Positions 45,793-55,578 of a DNA stretch of 64,000 nt are shown piece after piece. The DNA comes from Entomortierella parvispora (taxonomy: Eukaryota; Mortierellomycota; Mortierellomycetes; Mortierellales; Mortierellaceae), in NCBI GenBank assembly GCA_963573315.1, contig OY752140.1, forward strand, positions 248,001 through 312,000, given 5' to 3'. Numbering within the stretch: position 1 is the first letter of the stretch; every line of letters starts with the position of its first letter. The notes beneath the pieces were generated by a model. It did not search any database. It saw nothing but the letters and a program-made list of their open reading frames with translations, and was not told the origin of the DNA. A program made the translations under genes and the position numbers.

Positions 45793-46353
45793 TTAAAACA
45801 TGACAACAGCAGCGCCCATGACCAGAGCGGCCGCGGCGATGGCGCCTCCACTGGATTTCAGCGAATTGACTGCAGCGCCGCTATTGACGGTTGAAGAACC
45901 ACCAGACAATGGCTGGTTAGGGGAGGAGCCTGCAAGGCAAGTTTGTGGCTCAAGGAGCACCAGACCCGATGCCACGTAGTCGACGACGGCCTGACTGCAT
46001 AGAGTAGATGTGACACAGCCCTGGGACCAAGTGGAAGAAGGTGTCTGTGCCCAGGTGCAGAAGCATTTCTTCTCCGCGTCGGTCAATTGAGAGACAGAAG
46101 TCGCTCCTGGGGTCAATGCGAGGTTATGGCAGTCCGGGATGTTGTTGATGTTAGCGTCCATACAGCTGTCGCAAGCCGCAGAGTGTGGGGGCCCCGCGAG
46201 AAAGAGGTGGCCGATAGGTCGGCTTGGGGTGCGACCGACCGACTTCAATGTCTGGATCAGACTTGAGTCTGCGAGGGACTTGGGATGGGCCGAGACCATG
46301 GTTGTGGAGGAGAGGGCGACCAGCGCCAGTGCAGAAAGTATATGGATCATCAT
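45793..46353 (-). CDS. GPI-anchored eight-cysteine cell-surface protein B
   Basis: One exon encodes 186 aa from the ATG at 46353 (MMIHILSALALVALSS signal peptide, cleaved near VSA-HP). The eight cysteines have spacing C-x2-C-x10-C-x21-C-x-C-x13-C-x5-C-x19-C, nearly that of protein A. The core NIPDCHN, KKCFCTWA, TW and LC motifs also match it. A Ser/Gly stretch and the C-terminus AIAAAALVMGAAVVMF form a GPI signal. It lacks the long Pro linker of protein A. An upstream in-frame extension is open to 46434 but lies at the TATA box, so it is not used here. The function is unknown; it is likely on the cell wall or plasma membrane. Confidence 0.83.
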   Translation of the reverse strand: MMIHILSALALVALSSTTMVSAHPKSLADSSLIQTLKSVGRTPSRPIGHLFLAGPPHSAACDSCMDANINNIPDCHNLALTPGATSVSQLTDAEKKCFCTWAQTPSSTWSQGCVTSTLCSQAVVDYVASGLVLLEPQTCLAGSSPNQPLSGGSSTVNSGAAVNSLKSSGGAIAAAALVMGAAVVMF

Positions 46354-46437
46354 GGGGATGTGAAGTAGAGAGGAGAAGAGAAGATGAGGGAAAGGAGAGC
46401 TGCTTTTTTTAACATCGAAAACAAAAAGTGACAAGAG

Positions 46438-46444
46438 TATTTAT
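46438..46444 (-). promoter_or_regulatory. TATA box of GPI protein B
   Basis: ATAAATA (minus strand) lies about 90 bases before the ATG at 46353. All three genes of the cluster have a TATA-like box at a similar distance. Confidence 0.5.
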
Positions 46445-46730
46445 GGTCGTCGATTCCCAGGAGACTTAGCCGTACATGTTCTTAAACTTGGGCTGTTGGA
46501 TTCAGCGCCTGTGCGCCGAGGGCGAAGAGAGGGGTTTCTAGGGTTTTCGACCGATATTTCTTGTCTGTGCTACCACGAGTGTTTTATGACGAAGGTCTCA
46601 ACTTTTATCGACTTTTACGATGGATGAGGTTAGACTAGACAAGTCCTGTCGACCCATTGGATTTCTCAGGTCAGAGAAACCCGAGGGGCTCATTCTGTCA
46701 ACAAACGAGGGATTTCTCTGGATCGCGTTC

Positions 46731-46732
<2 letters not shown>

Positions 46733-46763
<31 letters not shown>
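46733..46763. repeat. T31 homopolymer
   Basis: The longest single-base run in the window. Confidence 0.9.
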
Positions 46764-46764
<1 letters not shown>

Positions 46765-47020
46765 ATTTCGTCAGACGAACAATGAAAAAGGCAGCACACC
46801 AAGATCCAAGCTGAAAAGCAGTGACAGCAGCATGTAAGAAAAGTCGGCAGACAAGCAACAGCGCTGCCATCAGAAATCGAGAAAAGAGAGAGGGTATTAA
46901 TATTCCCAGGGATATTAAAGAAACGTTGGTCCACGCGAAGCCTTGCCGTACCCAAAAATTGTCAACGGATCGACATTGTTTATTGCATGGATTCGTAGAC
47001 GTAAATTACAAGGCGATACC

Positions 47021-48115
47021 TTACACTAGACTGATGTTGATCAGGTCCGGGTTGTCAGAAGCAGGGGTCGCGTCTTTATCTTGTACAGTTTCCTCCTTCA
47101 TTTCCGAGTCTTCTGATGGTATTTCTTTCGAGTCTGACACCTCATCGCCAGATGATTTTAAAGCCGTCTCTGACTGTGTTTCTGTCGCAGCTGGTGGTAC
47201 GATGTCCACAACCAAATCGCCCGTTTCAATATCCATGCTAACATCCCCCAAAGCTTCCTCATCTGCCACAGCTTGTGCCTTCTCCTTGGCTAGGCGTAAT
47301 GACTCGTCTGCTTGAGTTGTATTGGTGGCAGCACTTTGAAGGGCGGAATTGCTGCGTCGATCGATAATACGTTGATCTTTGGTCTTTTGCTCTTCCACTT
47401 TCTGACGCAAAGACTCATTCAAGACTTTGGGCATATATCTAAGACGTGGGCGCGTTTCCGTAAACAAATAGCCGTGTTCCCATTGTGTCCTATTGTTCTG
47501 CTGATTCCTTTGGTTCCGTGGATTCTGGCGATTCAATGGGCCGGCTCTTACTAGCGCAGATGCAATTGGTCGAGCGATTCCCAAGGCTCGTTGCTGTTGA
47601 CGTTCTTCAAGGGTCTGTTGGCGTATCTTTTCATGGAGTTCATGCTCCCTTCGCAGTTTCTCTCGAACACGTTCCTGGACAGCCTCTCTCGAGGCCAATC
47701 CCGCAGCACCATTTAATACTCTGGGTGGTGCATTGGCAGCCGGAATGGCGGACGAGGCATCGGCAGTGGACGAGGAAGCAGCAGCCTGTGTGGGCCTTGG
47801 TTGTTCCTTTTTGAATTGTGTCAATGTGCCGAGGATCATGCCCATCATTCGCCGGCCACGTTTGGCATCTTCTGCCGTGGGTGCGACAGCTGTTCGGATA
47901 CGTTTGTTGCTCCGCTCGTCAATCTCTCCCATCTCCAAGTCCTCGGTTTTATCCTGTGTGCGAGCAGCTGGAACCTCGCCTGCGGATTCAGTCGCTGTTA
48001 CTGTGGATGGTTTGCTTTCGCTATCTGCAGCGGCAGCAGTGTTGGTGGTGGTGGTGGTAGAATTTTCATGAGAGTCCTGACGCCTCCGAGATTCGTGGTC
48101 GACTGTTGTGTCCAT
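47021..48115 (-). CDS. PNN: Pinin-like splicing-associated protein
   Basis: The main exon encodes 364 aa from the ATG at 48115. The pinin/SDK/memA core is at about 70-245: KRIRTAVAPTAEDAKRGRRMMGMILGTLTQFKKE matches the human RRIFGLLMGTLQKFKQE block. A long Arg/Glu/Gln coiled coil (EAVQERVREKLRREHELHEKIRQQ) and YLFTETRPRLRYMPKVLNESL follow, like the human KTKPHLFYIPGRM block. Pinin sits in nuclear speckles and the exon-junction complex. Acidic and Ser-rich segments make up the C-terminus. The N-terminal pinin helix is missing from this exon. The frame is open upstream to an acceptor at 48227, adding HSRHGSSGSSKD-type residues, so the gene probably has at least one further 5' exon. Confidence 0.85.
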   Translation of the reverse strand: MDTTVDHESRRRQDSHENSTTTTTNTAAAADSESKPSTVTATESAGEVPAARTQDKTEDLEMGEIDERSNKRIRTAVAPTAEDAKRGRRMMGMILGTLTQFKKEQPRPTQAAASSSTADASSAIPAANAPPRVLNGAAGLASREAVQERVREKLRREHELHEKIRQQTLEERQQQRALGIARPIASALVRAGPLNRQNPRNQRNQQNNRTQWEHGYLFTETRPRLRYMPKVLNESLRQKVEEQKTKDQRIIDRRSNSALQSAATNTTQADESLRLAKEKAQAVADEEALGDVSMDIETGDLVVDIVPPAATETQSETALKSSGDEVSDSKEIPSEDSEMKEETVQDKDATPASDNPDLINISLV

Positions 48116-48733
48116 ATCCTTGGAGCTTCCTGAGCTTCCGTGTCGGCTATGATCAAACGATCGCTTAGTTCCCGAAGTCGCGTGAGCAACTGTTGACTCG
48201 GGAAGGACGATGGTGGAAGAGACGATTCTAATTGATTACGAGGCAAAAGAATGAACAGAACAAAGCGCGAGGGTTAGTTTTTTTTTTGCTTGCGCAGTGA
48301 CATGGATATGGATATGGATAGAACCCGGTCGGACAGTTGGTCTTCAAGAATCTCTGCTACGAGCCGCACCTGTTGGTCGCCATGGTCGTAAGGGGAAGAG
48401 AGGAGAGTGCCGGCAGGAATGAGGATTGAAATGTGAATGGGATCGTTGATGTTGTTCATGATCATTCTCAGGGACCTCATGAGAACGAAGCAGCAGCGGC
48501 ACAGCTTAAGGGTGTAATGCACACGTGACGACCGAAGTCAATTCTCTTCCCGCCAAGCCTTTGGCCGTTGTCTGCGGTGCTGGTGAGGTCGGTGCGGTCA
48601 GCCAGCCAGTCAGGCGGGCGGGGAAAAAAAAGGCATGCCATGCAACATGGTCTGTCGACTTCTTCTTCTTTTCTTCTTCATCCTCCCCTTCTCCCTTCTC
48701 TTCTTTCACTTCATACCCTCCCTATAGACCACA
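48116..48733. other. Divergent region with a possible pinin 5' exon
   Basis: Head-to-head spacer between the pinin-like and SERINC genes. On the minus strand 48302-48459 could be a first exon (starting MNNINDPIHISI) joined to 48227 in frame, giving a 454-aa pinin, but its donor GTCACT is poor. The right end is the SERINC leader (TCTTCTTCTTTTC). Confidence 0.4.
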
Positions 48734-50665
48734 ATGGGTGCTGCCCTAAGTTGCATCGCCCTGCCCGCCTTGGGCGGCGTAGGATCCATCCTCGCCTCCT
48801 GCTTCTCCGCCGCTGCATGCTCACTCGCCTGTCGCTCATGCAACTGCAACAACTCGATCGCAACAAGAGTTGGCTATGCTGTACGAATCCACCTGTGGAT
48901 GATTTCTGTCTGCTGTCGTAGAGGACTCGTCATATATTCTTGTAGCTAACGTCATTTGTATTTTCTTGCTTTGAATAGCTTATCATGTTGGTCAATTCAC
49001 TTGTAAAGACTTGAACTGCTTTCATCTCTCGACCTCGCTCGGTCTCCTATGGCATTCTCACAACAAATCGCTTGCTTCGCTAACACATCCTGTTCACTAC
49101 ATCGCCTAGTTTGCTTGGACTCTGCTCTCGGACTGGGCCTCAAAACAGCTAGAGAATGTCACTCATGGCTACCTTAAACTCAACTGCAAGGATTCTTCTT
49201 GTTACGGAAACTTGGGTGTAAAGCGCAGATGGTCATCAAATGGCATACATACCATAGCAGGCGCTTTTGTCTGCATATCGTATAAGGATTGAACCGCTAA
49301 TCCCTCTGTTCTTGTTTTCTAGGTCCAAAGGGTCGGGTTCGCTTTGGCACTATTCCACTTTATTCTTGGAGCTTTGTTAATTGGCGTCCACGACTCTCGA
49401 TCCAGGCGAGCCGCCATTCAGAACGGGTACGGAACTATTGCATACGAGGCCTGTGGCCGGACATGAAGCGACATCCTTGTGAAGCAAGAAATATAGTTTG
49501 CTGACATCATTCTTGTTGTCGAAATAGATGGTGGGGACCAAAAGTCATTGTTTGGATGGCGTTAGTGGTCGCATCGTTCTTTATCCCTACTGGATTTTTC
49601 ATGTTCTACGGAAACTACGTGGCCTTGATAGGAGCAGGCATCTTCATCCTTTTTGGACTGATTCTTCTCGTCGATTTTGCACATACCTGGAGCGAAAGCT
49701 GCATTGCCAAATGGGAACAATCCGACACCAACAAGTGGCAGTTCATTCTTGTGGGATCGACCTTGATCATGTACATTGGAGCTGTGATATTGACTGGAAT
49801 CATGTACGGCTATTTTGCAGGCAGCGGATGCGGGATGAACATCTTTTGGATCACCTTCAATCTCATTCTGGCGATTGCCGTCACCATCATTGGAATTTTG
49901 CCTGCCGTTCAAGAGGCAAATCCCCGATCTGGATTGGCTCAGTCTTCGATGGTCGTTATTTATTGCGCCTACCTTGTGCTGAGCGCTGTGGCAAACGAAC
50001 CCAACGATGAGAGGGACTGCAATCCATTGAGCAAAGCCCGAGGCACGAGAACGACCACAGTTTTGATGGGTGCCATCTTTACCTTCTTGGCTGTTGCCTA
50101 TTCGACTTCGAGAGCTGCAACGCAGGGCGGAAAGGCTGGTATCAATCAGGGTGACTATGCGCCTCTCAACTCTGACTCTGCTGTCCCTCTGATCAACAGT
50201 CCTCCGAACGGCACCTCCATGCGCCGATCAGAGGCCCTCCTCGCTGCTGTCGAAAGCGGGTAAGTCATTTGATCCTTTTTGCTGTTTCGCTTTAGGGCAT
50301 CTGACTTTACGAACGGGATCTGACCGTGTGATTTTTTATGTAGTGCCTTGCCTGTCTCCGCATTGGACGAGGAGGATGAAGATGATGATGTGGAGTACGA
50401 CACCAAGGACGACGAGAAGAATGGATGCCAGTACAACTACACGTTTTTCCATCTCGTGTTTGCGCTTGCTGCCATGTATATCTCGATGGTTCTGACCAAC
50501 TGGAACACATATCAGACTGAGGAAGGCAGTGATCATCTTATCTATATTGGCCAGAGCTGGCCCGCAGTCTGGGTCAAGGTGGTCTCTTCCTGGATCTGCT
50601 ACGGACTCTATGGGTTCTCTCTTCTTGCCCCAGTGCTGTTCCCTGATCGTTTTATGGACTATTAA
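48734..50665 (+). CDS. TMS1: Serine incorporator / TMS1 membrane protein
   Basis: Six exons, 48734-48880, 48979-49002, 49110-49217, 49323-49426, 49528-50259 and 50344-50665, join to 478 aa. SERINC proteins span the membrane about ten times and are linked to serine-derived lipids and lipid scrambling. The N-terminus MGAALSCIALPALGGVGS, the Cys cluster SLACRSCNCNNS with TRVGYA, KLNCKDSSCYGNLGVQRV, HDSRSRRAAIQNGWWGPK and the Cys-x-Asn core QYNYTFFHLVFALAAMYISMVLTNW match the family from end to end. One exon is only 24 bases (LIMLVNSL), which is needed to complete the first helix. An acidic loop (DEEDEDDDVEYD) lies before the last helices. AATAAA follows at 50681-50686. Confidence 0.95.
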
Positions 50666-51326
50666 TTCATCGTCAGCTAGAATAAAATAACGTTATGAAT
50701 TCACATGAGGGACTTTTGCTATGAGGTTTTTTTTTTCTTTCCTAGGATGTATTTACCAACCGCGTGCTGAAGAATCCGATCGAATTGGCTGAAGCATCTT
50801 TCTCGCGGACGGCGCCAAAACGATGGCAACCCAGTTCCAACAAGTAGGACTGCGGGCGCAACATGTACCTCGGACAACAGGGATGGCCATGGACAGTGTG
50901 TTGACCAATAGAAAGGCAGGGTTGGCAATCAATTTCTCTTTGACTGAAATTCTACAGTCAATGCGGGCTTTGGTACATTGCAGGTACCCCTGTTCCCATC
51001 AAGGTCGAGCTGTTCTCAAATACATGTACATACACTGGTAAGGATACGCCTGGTCCCAGCACTGGTTGAACTGTTCTCCAATACAGGTACTCAAGTATGG
51101 ATACATCCCAACACAGGTCGACCTATTCTGGAAACAGCTGCAGCTATTCTGTATTTCACACAATATACAGCGGACGCTGTTCTTCCACCCATTCAGCTAT
51201 ACTTTACGCTAAGTTTTTATTGAAATTTGTTACATATGGAGATGGATGGTAAGAAAAAAGAAAGGGAATTAGAAGTACACCTCTACACCCTTCTCACACC
51301 CCTTTCCCCCCTCTCTCCCCTATTGT
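50666..51326. other. Convergent spacer with degenerate tandem repeats
   Basis: This lies between the 3' ends of SERINC and CCR4. It holds the SERINC poly(A) signal, then an imperfect repeat region (51003-51136). No coding frame is kept through the repeats. Confidence 0.55.
51003..51136. repeat. Degenerate tandem repeat, period about 53-61
   Basis: Three copies of a GGT(C/T)GA(G/A/C)CT(G/A)TTCTC-type core start at 51003, 51064 and 51117. CAGGTAC, GTAAGGATAC and GTATGGATAC pieces lie between them. Confidence 0.6.
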
Positions 51327-53873
51327 TTAATGTCTAGTTTGGTTCCGGAAGCTATTGTCATTATGGCCGCCGCTGCCGCCATTCAGAGACGAGCTCGAAC
51401 CAAAGTTAGGAGCATGTTTCGGGAGCGTCTTCTGGGCCTGGAATTTGAACTCTGCCAAGATGGGGATATGGTCGGAAGGGAAATGGGCGTTCGGGAACCC
51501 GACGACGCGACTCATGTAATCCTTTTCGACACCTCCCAAGAGTCCCAAGACGGACAAGGAATTGGAGGTGTAAAAGATGTGGTCAATGACCTCTGCGTAC
51601 GAAGGCGTGAAGTTTGTAAAAGGCATCTCCTTCTCGTGACTGTACGCGGATCGCAAGGACAGTTTGTGGGCCAATCCCTCCGATGTATAATGGCCATAGG
51701 CGTAATTCATGAAATCCTCATGGTCCTGTGCTACCGCGCCCTTGACCAAGAACTCGTATACCCCCGAGTCTCTTTGAGAATTAAAGTCTCCCAAGATCAA
51801 AGTCGGTAGTTTTCCAAATGTAGAAGTAGTAGTAGAAGAAGAAGAAGAAGAGCTATTACCGCTGGCGCTGATGCTGTTGGAGGAGGAGGAGGAGGAGGAG
51901 GAGGGAGCAGACGACACAGGCAAATGAGCCCATTGGGTCGAGAGTTTTTCCAGTTCATCCATCAACATGGCGACTTGGACCATCTTGACATCTCTAAAGA
52001 GTGGGTCCCAGTGAATGTGCGAGTTGGAGACCACCAGTCTGTTCCTGGTTTCCTTGTGCTCCAACAACGTGATCACAGAGATATTGTCCTTGGTCATGAC
52101 TCGATTAAAGATGTCGTCTGTCTTTCTGAAATCCGGTCTCTGAAGTGCAAGGTGGTTGAACTCGACAAGATGCTTGTCTACTAGCGAGAACCTGGAGAAG
52201 GGTGGAAAAATGATACAGAATAAATGATAAACACAAAAGGAGCAATAGACACGGATGAAGTGGTAGACTCCGTAAGAGAGAGAGTGTGTGCCGTGTGGAT
52301 ACCAACGCTTACTTGGATGCTTTGAAGAAGGTCGCGCAGCCATCCACGAGTCTCCTCTCCTTTTCAGACATGGTTTTGGCTCGGGTCTTTGGCCAAAAGA
52401 CTCCATCATAGTCCGCCTGCTGCTTCATTTGCTCCTTGAAATAGTCTTCGAATTGGCCCAGTTCCACTTCCTATGAGAATATCCACAGGCTACATCAGTA
52501 TTCCTCACCAGAATCCAGATCGATCCAGCCTTTCGGCGCCATACCTGGAGACAGACAATGTCTGCACTGTAAGCCAATATCTCTTGCAAGATGAGCTCCT
52601 TGCGGTAATCCCATGTCAATGCCCACGAGGGTGTGTATCCAAACTTTTGCGGCGTCGCGTAGTTCTCTGCCAGTATGTTGTAACAAAAGGTTGTAAACGT
52701 ATCCTGTCCCGTAAATGTCCCAGAGTCGTCCTCGATCGTGATCCATTCTCTCTCGGGTGGAGGCAGAGGAACTGCAGTCAAGAGAAAGAGAAAAAAAAAA
52801 AGTCAAACGTTGGCGCGCCGATCTCCACCATTGGCTCTTGTGCCCCTCCGTTCCACCAAGCTCGCACACCTTTTTTTGATCTGTGTGGGCTCTGTTCAAA
52901 AGCAATGTTCGTTACCTGTGCAGTTCTCACGCAAATAAGTGATAACGGCCGCCGTTCCTTCCTGCTGGAGCAGGTTTTTGAGACTCTCGTTCAGCGGGTT
53001 GCCCTCCAGTGCAAGGATTTCCAGTTGAAAGAGTGTCCCCAATTCTGCAGGCAAGGTCATCAGTCCATTGTCCACCAGCAGCAGCTCCTTCAAGTTTGTC
53101 AGCATGCCCAGCTCGGGTGGGATCGACGTCAACTTGTTGCCAGACGCGTCCAGGATGGTAAGGTTCCGAAGGTGACAGATATCTGGCGAGAGGTGCTGTA
53201 GATTGTTGTGATTGACATACAGTGCTGTCAAGAAGTGGTATCGGAACAGGTCCCCGCTGATATTCTTGAGGTTCATTCCGCCCATGTCCAGGACGGTCCA
53301 CTTTTGGGGGCTCGGAAGAGAGGTTCCAGTCTTGTCTGCGCCTTCACCATTCATCGCCGCTGCTCCGGCCTTTGACGAGGCGCCGTTAGGATTCACGATG
53401 CCCACTGCAGAGTTCATTCCCGTGCTTCTGGCCACAGCGGCAGCTGACCGAGCCCTAAAGTGAGGTGTGGCAGACTGGCGAGAGAGATTTGCAGCATGGA
53501 TCTGCTGTTGGTAGGGGCTTGAATCGGCGCCCAGCTGGGGCGTGAGCGAGGCAGGGATCGTCGCTGGGGAGGAGAGGCCAGATGGTTGATGAAGTTGGGT
53601 TTGATGAAGGTGTTGCTGCAGGTGCTGGTGCGTCAGGGGCTGCTGTTGCTGTTGTTGCTGTTGTTGCTGCTGAAACTTTTGCGAGAGGTTCATCTGCACT
53701 GGATATCTGGGGATGGCGCCGTTGTTGTAACTGGTGACGCCATGCTGAAGATGGTAGAGTCCGTTGGAGGCTCCTCCGCCTAGGGACCCAGGCGAGGACT
53801 GAGTTGGCGAGTGTAGAGGATAGCCGTTCGCCAGGGTCTGGTAGAGGAGAGGGTTGTAGTGCTGGTCAGACAT
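51327..53873 (-). CDS. CCR4: CCR4 poly(A)-specific deadenylase
   Basis: Four exons in minus-strand order, 53873-52916, 52771-52545, 52470-52313 and 52191-51327, join to 735 aa. CCR4 shortens poly(A) tails as the nuclease of the CCR4-NOT complex in the cytoplasm. Residues 1-190 are Gln/Ser-rich with a 12-residue Gln run. Leucine-rich repeats at about 195-310 (LDMGGMNLKNIS, ALYVNHNNLQHLSPDI, LDASGNKLTSIPPEL) bind the NOT1/CAF1 core. The exonuclease-endonuclease-phosphatase domain follows: FTTFCYNILAENYATPQ, VCLQEVEL (catalytic Glu), NSHIHWDPLF, TLILGDFNSQ, DHIFYTS and FPSDHIPILAEF. A Ser-rich insert of about 35 residues sits in the catalytic domain before GKLPTLILGDF. The start is the first Met, preceded by a CT-rich leader on this strand. 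Confidence 0.95.
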
Positions 53874-54660
53874 GGTTGTTGACTGAAGGCGAGCAATGGT
53901 CGAGGGAGGTCGAGAAGGTCGAGGGAGTGGGGTGGGGGTTCTTTCTTTGAGATGAGGATGCAGAGACGACGGGAGCGAGGGGAGGAACGAAGTCTGAGCA
54001 TGCGGTGCGCTTTCGAGAGAGAAGAGGACACAGTCAGACGCGTGTAGGCCAATGAGAGTGGTTGGAGGATGAATGAATGGGATGACTTGCAGGGAAGGAG
54101 CGAATGTGCGGATGGATAGAATGGATGGAGAGGAAGAGAAAGAAGAGAAAAGAAAAGAGAGATAGAGAGAAGGGTCGTGTGTGTCACTTTTACTCGCTTG
54201 GACCCATGGCTATCCCATGCACACACATCCCAACGGAGGCGCAAAGGGAGGAGAGAAAGACAGAGAGGGGCCTGTCATCTGCCTCCTGCTGGGGCGTGGT
54301 GGCGTAGCGTGGCGTGGCTGTGTGAATGAAGGGAGCGAATAGGCGGTGGGGTCCATTGTCTCTCTGCTGTCTCTCTGCCCCTTTGACAGGCACATCATTG
54401 CCAAGAACAAGCATCCCGCAAAGCAGCCCGGCAGACAGACCTCGTTCTCTTTGTCCTTCAGACCGCAAAGCGAGTGCCTTTGTGTGTCTTTGTGTCACTG
54501 TCGCTGTGTGCAAAGAAGCAGAACATGCTCTGTTCGTGTCAGACAGACACGCTCTATTCCACTCTCTGACCGTCACAAAGCAAAACCGACTCCCGTTCTC
54601 TTTCCCTTTCTCTCCTTCTCTCTCTCTTTTTCTCTTTTCCTCAAACATCGGCCCCTCAGG
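53874..54660. promoter_or_regulatory. Divergent promoter, CCR4 / small helical protein
   Basis: These 787 bases between head-to-head starts contain GA-rich DNA near 54130-54165, GTCAGACAGACACGC near 54539 and a CT-rich run (54598-54645) directly before the ATG at 54661. No ORF is supported. Confidence 0.55.
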
Positions 54661-55578
54661 ATGAACCCACAGGGACAACCAGATGGTACCAGGATCCTCA
54701 TGGACATGTGCACCCTACCCGTCTTTTCCTCCTTTCCTCCCCTCATTGGATGCATGCCGTAGCTGACTGACTCGTTTCTTTTCAATGCATCGACATTAGA
54801 GCTGCAGCATGTCGAGAAACTATGCGGGCGGCTGCTTGGACAACCACAGGCGAATGTGCAGCAAGCCATAGCCACCTTTGTTCAAGAATTCGAGGTACGG
54901 GTCCCAGCACCAGCAGCATCGCGGAGAAAGTCGCAATACGAAAAAAAGACAAACGCTCCGTATCCTAACGAGCCCATCTGTTCCTTGGACATTGGAGTAG
55001 ACAAAGAGAGACTCTCTTGCTGACACCAAAGCCAACCCAACAACGATGCTCAAGGAGGCACCCAAGTGGCTAGACGGCTCAAAACAGGAACTAGACGCCA
55101 ACCTAGACAGTACCGCCGCGAAAGGTACGCAACCAAACAAAACTGTCTGATCCATCAAGAGGGGGAGAATGCTTGTTTCGTGATACTTTTCATCGGTTTT
55201 CCAACTCAAACCCATTCTGCTCAACATGATCAAACAGCAACTGCCACCATCGATAGTCTCAGGATACTGCAAGAGACGATCGCACAGAGCAATCAGGTAC
55301 TGGCAGACACACAATCAGGCCCCACTGAAGCCCCATGCTCAACTGCATTGTCGGTGGTGCTCTTCCTCTCTTCTTTGAGCTCATGACGCTGAAACCGCGC
55401 TCAATTTTGCATCGAATAGAAGCAAAAAGTAGTCAACCCAACACAATTGGCCAAGGCGGCGTTCCAGGACGATATTGATGAGGCAAAAGAGGCGTTCGAT
55501 CAGGAAATGGTTTTGCGACATGCTGACGTTGTGAAGCAATATGTTGGCGCGTTTGTGCAGCAGATTGATCATTATTAA
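54661..55578 (+). CDS. Small five-exon helical protein, unknown family
   Basis: Exons 54661-54685, 54800-54894, 55001-55124, 55238-55296 and 55420-55578 join in frame to 153 aa; all ten splice sites are GT..AG. I do not recognise the family. It begins MNPQGQPDELQHVEKLC and is almost entirely amphipathic helix: ANVQQAIATFVQEFETKRD, GSKQELDANLDSTAAKATAT, SLRILQETIAQSNQ and EAKEAFDQEMVLRHADVVKQ. No signal peptide, membrane segment or cysteine pair is seen. Size and heptad-like spacing suggest a subunit of a coiled-coil assembly, such as a tether, kinetochore, BLOC or Mediator-like complex, which is inference. Phase agreement over five exons argues strongly that it is real although no single ORF exceeds 63 codons. 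It is divergent from CCR4. Confidence 0.7.

Larger units (their letters stand above)
46354..47020. other. Spacer between GPI protein B and the pinin-like gene
   Basis: These 667 bases hold the protein B promoter on the left, a T31 run (46733-46763) and the pinin-like 3' end on the right. No ORF is supported. Confidence 0.55.
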
